Shown: positions 56,444 to 64,000 of the stretch, piece by piece | Layout of the letters: each line of letters opens with the position of its first letter | How positions within the stretch are numbered: position 1 is the stretch's first letter | From: CAVYOD01 sp963770045 | Lineage (GTDB): Bacteria > Acidobacteriota > Aminicenantia > Aminicenantales > CAVYOD01 | Direction of reading: 5' to 3' | DNA: 64,000 nucleotides | Assembly (NCBI GenBank): GCA_963770045.1 | Contig: CAVYOD010000013.1 | Span: 62,001-126,000 of the forward strand | The notes under the pieces: generated by a model | What the model was told of the DNA's origin: nothing | The model's input: the letters and a program-made list of their open reading frames with translations, nothing else | Database searches by the model: none | Position numbers and translations under genes: made by a program

Positions 56444-56977
56444 GCACACTCTCACATGGGACACAGATATTCTTTTTGCGCTAGATCACAGAGCAGGTAT
56501 TTTAGTTTCGGTTATCCTCTTCTCTATCGTCAGAAATCGTACCGCGAACGGGAAAACGCTGTCAAGGGGCTGAATGGGGCCAGGAAACGGCCGAGCGGAA
56601 CCTGAAATATGTCATTCGCAAGATCTCCCAGAGGGCTTTTGTCCCTCCTCGGGTACGAAAAAATTCCCTTGACTCTAATTGAAACGTATGCAAATATCGT
56701 TTAGCAGAAGGTCGAGATGAGGATTCCTTTCCCCATCATCTTGCTGCGGGGGGACGAGGACGCATCCGATAAATAATTACATTTTTAAAATTAGTAGAGA
56801 TCAAGGGAAGTTTGTTGCCTATCATCATTGAACTGATCAGTGGCGCTGTTGGCGGCGGCGTTTTGATGGCCATTATTGGCGCCTCAAGAAAGCCCTAAGC
56901 AAGTGAGCCTTCGCTTTCTTTATCACGAGTCAAAAGATAGTCATCCGGATTAAATATTAAATCGAAGGAGGACAATA
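56444..56977. other. Intergenic region with two doubtful mini-ORFs
   Basis: 534 bp. At 56815-56898 a TTG-started 27-codon frame (LPIIIELISGAVGGGVLMAI, then IGASRKP) follows AAGGGAAG; it resembles the first half of small two-helix membrane proteins and may be a truncated remnant. At 56716 an ATG frame gives 19 codons (MRIPFPIILLRGDEDASDK). Neither is convincing. AAGGAGG at 56965 is the ribosome site of the next gene. Confidence 0.35.
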
Positions 56978-57166
56978 ATGCCAGTCAAGAGAACAACCCA
57001 TCGCAGCTCAAAAGGCACCAAGCTTTATGCCGTGCGCGACAGCAAGGGGCGGTTCAAGGACATCCAGACCTACAAGCGCGCCCATGCCATGGACATCAAG
57101 CGCTCGTCTAAAGCCGAAACGGCCGCCAAGCTGAAAAAAGCAGCGAGAATCAAAAAAACAAAATGA
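56978..57166 (+). CDS. Small basic conserved protein
   Basis: 62-aa, strongly basic protein (MPVKRTTHRSSKGTKLYAVR, DSKGRFKDIQTYKRAHAMDI, then AETAAKLKKAARIKKTK). AAGGAGGACAAT precedes the ATG. Similar short proteins beginning with a THRSSxGxKLYAVRDxxGRFKDIQ pattern are widespread; function is unknown, nucleic-acid binding plausible from charge. Confidence 0.75.
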   Translation: MPVKRTTHRSSKGTKLYAVRDSKGRFKDIQTYKRAHAMDIKRSSKAETAAKLKKAARIKKTK

Positions 57167-57559
57167 AAAAATAGGGCCATCCCCAAAACGCGTTTAATAT
57201 TGAAAGGTTTAACAAGATAGCACATCGAGTTGTCGCCACGGTTGTGTAGTTCGGATTAAAAATACGCCTCTTCTCTAGGCCGAAAACCCTGATTTTCTTC
57301 CTAAGTGATTCTTTAAGGCTGGGTGTTTCTATTGATGAGATAAAATATTCTATTTTTCTCTCAAGCATATAACTCCCCAAAAGCTGATGGATATTCCTTC
57401 GTTCTGTAAACCCAATTGTCGGATTATCGTTCGGCGAGTCAATATAAACTGCACCGAGATGCGAAGTTGCTGGCAATTCCTGACACGGAGGTGGTCGAAA
57501 AATACCTGGGAAAAGGGGCCAACCTCCTTCTTCAGGTCCTGCATAGGCCGGCACGATGG
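57167..57559. other. Intergenic region with duplicated gene-end fragment
   Basis: 393 bp without a supported gene; a weak minus-strand frame (57150-57554) has no known domain. At 57504-57552 lies a roughly 49-bp near-copy of the last coding bases of the upstream amidohydrolase (55735-55783), reading KGANLLLQVL versus KGANVLLQVL. It is a remnant duplication rather than a gene. Confidence 0.5.
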
Positions 57560-57979
57560 CTAATCTTCGCTCTGAGGCCGAAAGGCGCGGCCTTTTTTGA
57601 CCTCGGCATGACGCCTCTTGTCGTCGAGCATCTTGGCCTTGGCCCGCCTGGACCGTCTTCTTTTTTGCCGCCGTATCTTCTCGATCCTCTGTTGCGCCTC
57701 AGTTTTCTGCCCGGCGATCAAGGATTCGACCTTATCGGCCAGGATCCTCCTGGCCAGGAACCGGTTGAGGGCCTGAGACCGTTCCTGCTGGCATTTGACT
57801 TCGAGTCCGGTCGGTAGATGTTTGAGATAGACGCAAGTTGCGACCTTGTTGACATTCTGCCCGCCTTTTCCCTGGGAGCGGACGAATTTTTCGACCAGGT
57901 CTTGTTCCCTGATTCCGAGACGCTCCATCCGTTGGCGCAGAGCCTCTTCCTTCTCGTGGGTCACACCAAAGAATGCCAT
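57560..57979 (-). CDS. Release-factor-like peptidyl-tRNA hydrolase domain protein (GGQ)
   Basis: 139-aa single RF-1 domain protein (ArfB/PrfH-like). The catalytic GGQ is residues 39-41 in SQGKGGQNVNKVATCVYL. HLPTGLEVKCQQERSQALNR follows, and the C-terminus is a long basic helix (RIEKIRRQKRRRSRRAKAKM) as in ribosome-rescue factors. Lacks the codon-recognition domains of RF1/RF2. Probably releases stalled peptides. The GGQ motif and basic tail are intact. The ATG has no ribosome site. Confidence 0.88.
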   Translation of the reverse strand: MAFFGVTHEKEEALRQRMERLGIREQDLVEKFVRSQGKGGQNVNKVATCVYLKHLPTGLEVKCQQERSQALNRFLARRILADKVESLIAGQKTEAQQRIEKIRRQKRRRSRRAKAKMLDDKRRHAEVKKGRAFRPQSED

Positions 57980-57993
57980 GGTTTTCTGTCTCA

Positions 57994-58002
57994 ATTATAG
58001 CA
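57994..58002 (-). promoter_or_regulatory. Extended -10 box of the release-factor-like gene
   Basis: Reverse strand reads TGCTATAAT, a perfect extended -10 hexamer, ending 14 bases before the ATG; no -35 match. Start of transcription would fall only a few bases before the start codon. Confidence 0.5.
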
Positions 58003-58142
58003 CAAGGCTTCTCCCGTCTCTCTCGTCGTCTCGTCATATCGTCATCTCGCTAATGAAAGAAAATAAAGAAAACATTAAATTATTCGTTTGTTATCGGCTG
58101 GCGAGATAGACGGGCGACGAGATAGACCAGATAGACGAATGT

Positions 58143-58170
58143 GTTGCTTGCCTCCACCCGATTGGTATAA
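58143..58170 (+). promoter_or_regulatory. Promoter of M14 carboxypeptidase gene
   Basis: TTGCTT, 16 bp, TATAAA; 37 bp before the chosen ATG. Confidence 0.45.
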
Positions 58171-58207
58171 ACTTTCGACGATTCTTTATGTGATAAGGAA
58201 AAGAAAG

Positions 58208-59875
58208 ATGACTCATCCAAAAAAAGCCGCCAGGGGCGGATTGTATGTGTTGATAAGCTTGATTATTCTCTCCGGGTTGTCCATCGGCGAGCAGAAACCG
58301 TTGACCGTTGCCGAGTCCAGCGATTTCAAGGCAACCTCGAGACTGGCGGATATCCAGGCTTTTGTCAAAGAGCTCCAGAGGTTGAGCCCGAATATCCGGG
58401 TGGAGACTCTGTGCACAAGCACCGAGGGAAGAGATGTCCCTCTTCTGGTCATCGGAAAACCCGCGCCTTCTTCGCCTTCAGCCCTCAAGGAGGACAAAAG
58501 GCTCGCCATCTATATCCAGGCCAACATCCACGCCGGAGAGGTGGAGGGAAAAGAAGCCTCTCAGATGCTCGCCCGCGACCTCGCCCTCAACGACAAGCTC
58601 CCCTATCTCGACAGGCTCGTCGTCCTCATCGCTCCCGACTTTAACGCCGACGGCAACGAGAAGATCAGCCCTGAAAACCGGAGTTATCAGCCCGGCCCCG
58701 AACAGGGCGTCGGTGTCCGTTCGAACGGCCAGAATCTCGACCTCAACCGGGACTCGATGAAGCTCGAGAGCCCGGAGCTCCAGGGGCTGCTCAAAAACGT
58801 GCTCCGGCGCTGGGATCCTGCTCTCCTTCTCGACCTGCATACGACCGATGGCTCCTTCCGGGAGGACACGGTTTCTTACTGCTGGCCGCTCAACCCGAAC
58901 GGAGACAAGACGCTCATCGAGTACCAGAGATCGCAGATGCTTCCGGCGATCGGGAAGATCCTCCTGGAAAAATACAAGAATCTCTCCCTACCCTATGGCG
59001 AATTTAGGGATTTCAAGGATCCGGGAAAAGGCTGGGAGGTGTTCGACCACATCCCCCGTTTCGTCACCAATTACATCGGGCTGAGAAACAGGCTGGCCTT
59101 TCTCGATGAAAACGATGTCCATGCCGACTACAAAACGCGAGTCCTGTCGTGTTATCACTGGCTGCTAGCCGTTCTCGATTATTGTTACGGCCACTCCGAG
59201 GAGATTTCACGTCTTGTGTCTGCAGCCGATCAAAGGACAATCCAGAGAGGCTTGAATCCTCCGGAACAAGACGGTTTCATCGTGGAATATGAGCTCAAGC
59301 AGCTCCCCGAGCCCGTGACGCTCCACAGCTGGGAGATGGAAGTCATCCCGAGAGAGGGCGGCTGGCCCGAAATCAAAAAAACGGACAAAAAAAGAAACTA
59401 TGTCATGCCCTATTTTGCAGACTTTCAACCGAAAAGAACGGTCAGATTCCCGGCCGCCTATCTCTTGCCCGATGCGGACTCGGTGGTCATCGAAAAATTG
59501 GGCCGGCACGGAATTGACCTGGAGAGGCTCGCCGACCGGGCCACTCTGGAGGTCGAAACTTTCCGGATCAAAGAGATCAAAGCCGCCCAGAGGTTATACC
59601 AAGGGCATTGGACGGACCAAGTCAAAGGTGAATATGTCTTAGAAAAACGGGAATTCCCAAAAGGAACGGTCTTCGTTTCGACAGCTCAGCCCTTAGGAAC
59701 CCTGGCCGCGTACCTCCTGGAGCCCGAGAGCGATGACGGACTTCTCGTCTGGAACTTTTTCGACCGCTACTTGGTCCCAGAATGGGGCCGGGGCTACGAA
59801 ATCTACCCCGTTTTCAAGCTGCTCAAACCGACGAATGTGGCCAAGGTCGCGCTCGACATCAGGCCGCTGCCTTGA
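58208..59875 (+). CDS. M14-family zinc carboxypeptidase
   Basis: 555-aa exported metallopeptidase. The start is the ATG after AAGGAAAAG, giving a signal sequence (GGLYVLISLIILSGLSIG). The zinc-binding pair His108-x-x-Glu111 is in NIHAGEVEGKE; substrate-binding Asn-Arg in GQNLDLNRDSMKLESPE; the third zinc His in LLLDLHTTDGSF. A C-terminal domain of about 190 residues (from PPEQDGFIVEYELK) is beyond the minimal carboxypeptidase. Cleaves C-terminal residues from peptides in the periplasm. Alone on this strand, with the lipoprotein gene after 53 bp. Confidence 0.9.
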   Translation: MTHPKKAARGGLYVLISLIILSGLSIGEQKPLTVAESSDFKATSRLADIQAFVKELQRLSPNIRVETLCTSTEGRDVPLLVIGKPAPSSPSALKEDKRLAIYIQANIHAGEVEGKEASQMLARDLALNDKLPYLDRLVVLIAPDFNADGNEKISPENRSYQPGPEQGVGVRSNGQNLDLNRDSMKLESPELQGLLKNVLRRWDPALLLDLHTTDGSFREDTVSYCWPLNPNGDKTLIEYQRSQMLPAIGKILLEKYKNLSLPYGEFRDFKDPGKGWEVFDHIPRFVTNYIGLRNRLAFLDENDVHADYKTRVLSCYHWLLAVLDYCYGHSEEISRLVSAADQRTIQRGLNPPEQDGFIVEYELKQLPEPVTLHSWEMEVIPREGGWPEIKKTDKKRNYVMPYFADFQPKRTVRFPAAYLLPDADSVVIEKLGRHGIDLERLADRATLEVETFRIKEIKAAQRLYQGHWTDQVKGEYVLEKREFPKGTVFVSTAQPLGTLAAYLLEPESDDGLLVWNFFDRYLVPEWGRGYEIYPVFKLLKPTNVAKVALDIRPLP

Positions 59876-59902
59876 CCTGGTCGGCGCTGGCCGCATTGCC
59901 TA

Positions 59903-59911
59903 TGCTATAAT
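59903..59911 (+). promoter_or_regulatory. Extended -10 box before lipoprotein gene
   Basis: TGCTATAAT; no matching -35 at 17 bp. It lies 17 bp before the lipoprotein ATG and is identical to the box of the release-factor-like gene. Confidence 0.45.
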
Positions 59912-59928
59912 TTTTATTGAGGAACCGG

Positions 59929-60447
59929 ATGAAGAGGAACTCTAGAAGGCTAACTTTTTTTCTCTGCCTGGCTGGCATCGCGGGACTGATTTGCGCGTGC
60001 CGGACAAAGACGGAAGAAGACCTCGTCCGGGATTTCATCAACAGGATCGCCCATCAGGTTGAGAAAAAAGATGTCCAGGGACTCCTCAGCAGTCTGAGCG
60101 AGGACTATAAGGACTTCGAGGGGCGGACCAAAGAGACGACGGAAGCCATGGTCAAGGACTACTTCTCCCACTACAAAGGGATCGTCGTCCATGTCCTGAG
60201 CACGAGGGTCGACCGCATCGAGGCGCCCCGAGCAATGATCCAGACCGAGGCGGCCATATCATCGGGGGCGGCGGAAGTCTTCCGGAAGCTTGTCAGGGCT
60301 TCTCTCGATAATTACCGGTTCAATTTCCAGCTCATCAAAACAGGCGAAAGCTGGCAAATCCAATATGCCGAATGGAAATACATCAGCCTGGACGAGCTTT
60401 TCCCGGAATCCCTGACCATCCTCAGAAAGATTTTCAAGGATTTCTAG
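59929..60447 (+). CDS. Putative lipoprotein with NTF2-like domain
   Basis: 172-aa exported lipoprotein. The ATG follows GAGGAACCGG. Basic N-terminus, hydrophobic core (LTFFLCLAGIAGLICAC), lipobox LICAC: the last Cys would be lipidated. The mature part (EEDLVRDFINRIAHQVEKKD, DYKDFEGRTKETTEAMVKDY, YAEWKYISLDELFPE) has the helix-plus-sheet pattern of SnoaL/NTF2-like domains. Ligand unknown. It precedes the second REP-like repeat pair. Confidence 0.8.
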   Translation: MKRNSRRLTFFLCLAGIAGLICACRTKTEEDLVRDFINRIAHQVEKKDVQGLLSSLSEDYKDFEGRTKETTEAMVKDYFSHYKGIVVHVLSTRVDRIEAPRAMIQTEAAISSGAAEVFRKLVRASLDNYRFNFQLIKTGESWQIQYAEWKYISLDELFPESLTILRKIFKDF

Positions 60448-60521
60448 GGATGGGCCTCTTCGATTTAGCGCTTGTTTGGGGAAGGATGGGGCCCCGCGAC
60501 GGCGCACCCCCGTCCGGCTCG

Positions 60522-60633
60522 GGGACGCTCCCCAAGGGGACACCCTGTAGTATCTGAACAGGAGTTCGCACCATGTGGTTAGCACTATTATGAAGCTTTT
60601 TGATCTTAAGGGTGTCCCCTTGGGGAACGTCCC
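60522..60633. repeat. Inverted pair of REP-like repeats (BIME-like), unit 2
   Basis: GGGACGCTCCCCAAGGGG (plus six bases) at 60522-60545 and the inverted copy at 60610-60633, separated by 64 bp of unrelated sequence. Same word and spacing as 43195-43304. Located between the lipoprotein and PEBP genes. Confidence 0.7.
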
Positions 60634-60666
60634 CCAGTTTCGATTCATTTCTTTTAAGGAGGGAAC

Positions 60667-61125
60667 ATGGAGATCAAATTAAAAAGCTCGGCATTCGGAG
60701 AGGGGGAGATGATCCCCAAAAAACACACCTGCGACGGAGAGGATATATCGCCGCCCCTGGAATGGAGTCCCGTCCCTGCCGCCTGCAAAAGCCTTGCTCT
60801 CATCTGCGACGACCCTGATTCCCCGACGGGAACATGGGTCCACTGGGTCATCTACAACATTCCGCCTCAAACGAACAAGCTGAAGGAGGACGTTCCTGTC
60901 TCCCGGACTCTCGAGGACGGGTCCCTGCAGGGGATCAATGATTTCCGGAAGATAGGTTACGGCGGGCCGTGTCCCCACGCGGGCACACACCGTTACAATT
61001 TCAAGCTTTACGCTCTCGACGCGGTCCTGAAGCTCGAAGCCGGGGCCACGAAGGCCCAGCTCCTTCGTGCCATGGAGGGTCACATCCTGGCCCAAGGGCA
61101 GCTGATGGGCAAATACCACAGATAG
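60667..61125 (+). CDS. YbhB/YbcL family (PEBP-like) protein
   Basis: 152-aa phosphatidylethanolamine-binding-protein-fold protein without signal sequence. IPKKHTCDGEDISPPLEWSP, LALICDDPDSPTGTWVHWVI and GYGGPCPHAGTHRYNFKLYA are family hallmarks. AAGGAGGGAAC precedes the ATG. Role in bacteria unknown; possibly small-anion or phospholipid binding. Confidence 0.95.
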   Translation: MEIKLKSSAFGEGEMIPKKHTCDGEDISPPLEWSPVPAACKSLALICDDPDSPTGTWVHWVIYNIPPQTNKLKEDVPVSRTLEDGSLQGINDFRKIGYGGPCPHAGTHRYNFKLYALDAVLKLEAGATKAQLLRAMEGHILAQGQLMGKYHR

Positions 61126-61148
61126 AAGAGGAGGGTTTTTCCACCAAC

Positions 61149-62150
61149 ATGAAAAATCAAATCAAGTCACCCGACGAATTGATGAAGCTGGTCACGGCTT
61201 TCCGGCAGAGCCGGATCGTTCTGACGGCATTTGAATTGGGAATTTTCACTATCCTGGCTGAAGATAAAAAAACTTCGGTCCAGGTGGCGCGGGCCGTGGG
61301 CGCGGACCCGAGGGGAACCGACCGGTTGATGAATGCCCTCTGCGCCCTGGGTTTACTTCGAAAAACGGGGGGATTCTTCTCCAACAATCCGTTTTCTTCC
61401 CGCTATCTCGTCAAAGGAAAACCAGACTATCTTGCAGGGCTGGCCCATACGGCCAACCTTTGGGACCGCTGGGGAACCCTGACCAAAGCTGTTCGACGAG
61501 GAGGCACGGTCCTGGGCAGACAAAGGCAGGTCTCAAAGGCCGCGGGAAAAAAGCGAACCCAGGGGTTCATCGCGGCAATGCACCAGCGTGGATCCAGCCA
61601 GGCCGCGGCGACGATCAGGCTCCTCGACCTTTCCACGGTCAAAAAAACCCTCGACATCGGGGCCGGATCAGGCGCCTATTCGATCGCCCTTGCTAGGGCA
61701 AAAAATGATATCATGGCCACGGTTTTCGACCTTCCTGAGGTTATCCCCCTCACGCGGTCCTATGTCAAGAAGTCCGGCCTGACGAGTCGTTTCACTTTTC
61801 TGGAAGGAGATTTCGATAAGGATCGGTTCGGCTCGGGATATGACCTGGTCCTCCTCTCAGCCATCATCCACATGAACTCGCCGGCGGAAAACATAGCGCT
61901 GTTTAAGAAATGCGCCAAAGCCTTGAATCCAGGCGGCCAGTTGGTCATTCAGGATTGGGTCATGAGCGCCGACCGGACCAGTCCGGCTATGGGAGCGATT
62001 TTTGCCTTGAACATGCTGATCGGCACCGAGGCTGGGGATACATTTACCGAATCCGAAATCAGAAGCTGGATGAAAAAGGCCGGGCTCTCAAAAATCCGCC
62101 GTCGCGAGACCCCGTTTGAATCATCCTTGATGATAGGCTGGAAAATCTGA
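61149..62150 (+). CDS. SAM-dependent O-methyltransferase (acetylserotonin/dimerisation type)
   Basis: 333-aa methyltransferase. The N-terminal winged-helix dimerisation domain (TAFELGIFTILAEDKKTSVQ, NALCALGLLRKTGGFFSNN) is followed by a Rossmann domain with SAM motif KKTLDIGAGSGAYSIALA, acidic ATVFDLPEVIPLTRS, and LLSAIIHMNSPAENIALFKK, whose catalytic His is the usual base. GAGGAGG lies 12-18 bp upstream, a long spacer. Follows the PEBP gene by 23 bp. Acceptor unknown; similar proteins act on phenols or small aromatics. Confidence 0.88.
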   Translation: MKNQIKSPDELMKLVTAFRQSRIVLTAFELGIFTILAEDKKTSVQVARAVGADPRGTDRLMNALCALGLLRKTGGFFSNNPFSSRYLVKGKPDYLAGLAHTANLWDRWGTLTKAVRRGGTVLGRQRQVSKAAGKKRTQGFIAAMHQRGSSQAAATIRLLDLSTVKKTLDIGAGSGAYSIALARAKNDIMATVFDLPEVIPLTRSYVKKSGLTSRFTFLEGDFDKDRFGSGYDLVLLSAIIHMNSPAENIALFKKCAKALNPGGQLVIQDWVMSADRTSPAMGAIFALNMLIGTEAGDTFTESEIRSWMKKAGLSKIRRRETPFESSLMIGWKI

Positions 62151-62166
62151 GCGAAGGAGCGGACGC

Positions 62167-62502
62167 CTACTTCTTCTTTTTCTTGAGGGCGACCAGGAAT
62201 TTCCCGCAATTCTCACAGATATAAATGTCGTTGCTTCCCTCGATAGCGGAATAGATCTGGGTTGAAACGTTGATGTTGCAGCCCTGGCAAACGCCATCCA
62301 CCACCTCCGCCACGGCAAAACCGTAGCGCTCCGCCAGCCTGTCGAACCTGGTCAAGAGCGCCTCGTCCAGCTCCTGGCGGATCAGGTTGATCTGATTCTG
62401 AAGCTGTTTCTGCTGTGGCTTGGGCGCCTTTTTTTTCTTTTGCTCGATCTCCTGGAGCTTATAGAGCAGGCTGGCCCGGTGGCTGATCTTCTCTTCGTGC
62501 AT
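62167..62502 (-). CDS. Coiled-coil C4 zinc-ribbon protein
   Basis: 111-aa protein: N-terminal helical coiled coil (about 10-65, QQKQLQNQINLIRQELDEAL) and a C-terminal zf-RING_7-type ribbon with Cys pairs CQGC and CENC. Basic KKKKK tail. Homologues are linked to nucleic-acid or regulatory roles. Its start lies inside the 3' end of the PTS-IIA gene (44-bp overlap), so both are translated from one message; alternatively one frameshift separates a single fused protein. Confidence 0.82.
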   Translation of the reverse strand: MHEEKISHRASLLYKLQEIEQKKKKAPKPQQKQLQNQINLIRQELDEALLTRFDRLAERYGFAVAEVVDGVCQGCNINVSTQIYSAIEGSNDIYICENCGKFLVALKKKKK

Positions 62503-62992
62503 GGGAATGATAAGCTCGATCTCCGAGAGAGATCTTGAAGAAATCGGCCTTGTCTTTGGCCTGGAAAATCCGATGCCGGAATTCCGGCCTGCTCAGAAAG
62601 CGGGCGAGCCCGGCGAAGAGATGATTGAAGAGGCCGGGGATGGAGGGGTTCCAGATGATCAGGATCACCAGGTGAACCTTTTTTTTGTCCACGGCTTCAA
62701 ATTCGATCCCTTTTTCCGACCTTCCCACGGCCACGGCCATCTCATGTCCTGTCTCGACCCGGGCGTGAGGAAGGGCCACGCCTTCTCCGAGGGCGGTGGT
62801 TTCCAGACGCTCCCTGTCGATAACCCTGGTCAGGATCAGCTTTTTGTTGCTTACCAGCTTCTGCTTGATCAGGACATCGAGAAGCTCTTCGATGGCCTGG
62901 ACTTTGGTTTTAGCGGCGAGTTCAAATACGATTTGAGAAGGCTTGAGGAATTCTGAAAAATAGGTCACTTTTTGAAGAGGACTGATCTCCAT
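62459..62992 (-). CDS. PTS IIA-like (PtsN/fructose-type) protein
   Basis: 177-aa PTS EIIA domain. Phosphorylatable His76 is in GEGVALPHARVE; DRERLETTALGEGVALPHAR is the EIIA-Fru/Ntr signature. About 28 residues at the end overlap the zinc-ribbon gene in another frame and look atypical (GDRAYHSHARREDQPPGQPA). A one-base change near 62535 would replace that tail by SEIELIIP and run on into the zinc ribbon. A regulatory rather than sugar-transport role is likely, since no EIIB/C is nearby. Confidence 0.85.
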   Translation of the reverse strand: MEISPLQKVTYFSEFLKPSQIVFELAAKTKVQAIEELLDVLIKQKLVSNKKLILTRVIDRERLETTALGEGVALPHARVETGHEMAVAVGRSEKGIEFEAVDKKKVHLVILIIWNPSIPGLFNHLFAGLARFLSRPEFRHRIFQAKDKADFFKISLGDRAYHSHARREDQPPGQPAL

Positions 62993-63030
62993 TTTTCGTT
63001 ATTCTAACACAAAATTCCCCAAAGAAAAAG

Positions 63031-64000
63031 CTATTTCCTCCGGAATGAACTCGTCTCTTTGAACTGGGGGAGTTTGTCGCTTTCTTGAAGGAGTTTGATT
63101 ATCTCCTGGGCCCAGCGCGCGATTTGCAGTGCTCCATGGAGGTCCCAATCCTTTTCCATCTCATCGGTCACCTTGTGATATTTGGTTTGGAGATAGTCCT
63201 CAGATTTCCTGAGGATGAGTCCCTTGTCTTCGCCCTTGGAGACGACGCCCTCGTGAAGCCAGACCGCGGGGATTCCGGCGCGGGCAAAACTGAGCTGGTC
63301 GGAGCGGAAGAAAAAGCCAAGGTTCCCATTCCGTTCGGGAATATAGCGGAGACCGAGATTCGTCGCTGCTTGACGCAGGATGTCATCAAGGTCTGAGTGC
63401 TTGGCGCCGATCCCATAGACATCTTCCGTCTCACCCCAGACGTTGGTCATCTCAAAATTGAGGTCGGCCAGGACGCCGGAAGGCGGGACGGGCAGATGCC
63501 GGGCAAAATAGTCCGAGCCCAGAAGGTTTTGCTCTTCTGCAGCAACGCCGACAAAGACGAGGTCGACCTTGAGGTCCTGGGGTCGCTGGGCATAATAGCT
63601 GGCCAGCGCGAGCATGGTCGCCGAAGCGGAACAGTTATCGACGGCTCCGTTATAGATCTTATCGCCGGCGAGGTTTTCATCTTTGCCCAGGTGGTCGTAG
63701 TGGGCGGAGAGAATGATCGACTGGTCCCTGCGGTCCTTGTGCTTCCCCCGGAGAATAGCGGCTACATTCTGGCTGGTGACGGTCCGGAACTGGTGATGCT
63801 GGCGGATTCTGGCCTTGAGCCCCAAGGGCACGGGCTTAAAGTCCGCTGTCTCGGCCTGAGCGACTAAAGCCTTGCGATCCAATTTTGCCGCTTCGAGGAT
63901 CTTATCGGCTACCGACTCCTGGACCCAGCCCTGAAAAAAAAGTGGGTTCTTCTTATCGGGAAGAAAAAAAGCTTCTTTGGACCAGTTCGTCCGGACAACC
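63031..64000 (-). CDS. M28-family zinc aminopeptidase (5' part outside window)
   Basis: C-terminal 322 residues of an exported M28 peptidase; the gene continues past the right edge, and the frame is open from KNPLFFQGWV on. Zinc ligands: His in LSAHYDHLG, bridging Asp in GAVDNCSASATML, Glu pair in AAEEQNLLGSDYF, Asp/Glu in LNFEMTNVWG and the final His in TKYHKVTDEM. Similar enzymes degrade peptides in the periplasm. It lies 38 bp upstream of the PTS-IIA gene, same strand. Confidence 0.92.
   Translation of the reverse strand, partial: VVRTNWSKEAFFLPDKKNPLFFQGWVQESVADKILEAAKLDRKALVAQAETADFKPVPLGLKARIRQHHQFRTVTSQNVAAILRGKHKDRRDQSIILSAHYDHLGKDENLAGDKIYNGAVDNCSASATMLALASYYAQRPQDLKVDLVFVGVAAEEQNLLGSDYFARHLPVPPSGVLADLNFEMTNVWGETEDVYGIGAKHSDLDDILRQAATNLGLRYIPERNGNLGFFFRSDQLSFARAGIPAVWLHEGVVSKGEDKGLILRKSEDYLQTKYHKVTDEMEKDWDLHGALQIARWAQEIIKLLQESDKLPQFKETSSFRRK

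Overview
The window reads as a chromosomal piece of a Gram-negative, peptide- and amide-scavenging bacterium. It encodes a TonB-dependent receptor, outer-membrane barrels, BamB-like propellers and many signal-peptide-bearing hydrolases. The mix (several paralogous beta-lactamase-fold serine hydrolases, two CocE/NonD esterases, S41/M14/M20/M28 peptidases, a C45-type Ntn hydrolase, and an ftsH-folP-cdaA-cdaR-glmM core) resembles Acidobacteriota/Aminicenantota-type genomes. That placement is inferred from gene content; no rRNA is present to confirm it.

Layout. 1-8.3 kb: serine hydrolases, two CocE/NonD hydrolases and an exported FN3-repeat protein. 8.4-13.2 kb: a compact plus-strand unit of an aminotransferase, a rare glutamate-cysteine-ligase-like/M20-peptidase fusion and an alkyladenine DNA glycosylase. 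13.2-19 kb: two more serine hydrolases (one with degenerate catalytic motifs plus a PDZ domain), an exported HExxH protein and an S41 protease. 19.1-23.6 kb: a NarX/NarL-like two-component pair, a cluster of three perfect palindromes, and a TonB-dependent receptor. 24-30.6 kb: C45-like hydrolase, serine hydrolase, PBP4, methyltransferase, Dus. 30.6-38.5 kb: an accessory zone with small stress-type genes, a VapBC module, decayed genes, a MITE-like element, AT-rich small ORFs, and a tRNA-Ala with a duplicated 3' half. 38.7-46.2 kb: ribokinase, a giant peptidase-MA/TolB/beta-barrel protein, a WKFKT-repeat propeller and a UroD-type methyltransferase. 46.2-51.9 kb: ftsH-folP-cdaA-cdaR-glmM (protein quality control, folate, c-di-AMP, peptidoglycan precursor). 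51.9-64 kb: alpha/beta hydrolase, pdxJ, amidohydrolase, release-factor-like protein, M14 carboxypeptidase, lipoprotein, PEBP protein, O-methyltransferase, zinc-ribbon/PTS-IIA pair and an M28 peptidase leaving the window.

Functional picture. Secreted peptidases (M14, M28, S41, CocE, PBP4) and cytoplasmic M20 amidohydrolases would together degrade peptides and amides. The TonB receptor with its adjacent two-component system suggests regulated uptake.

Caveat. At least a dozen genes, including the normally indispensable ftsH and glmM, are interrupted by one-base indels, several of them in homopolymers. This looks like uncorrected sequencing or consensus error rather than gene decay. Such genes are given as one feature with the break position stated; 'pseudogene' is kept for fragments that look truly decayed.
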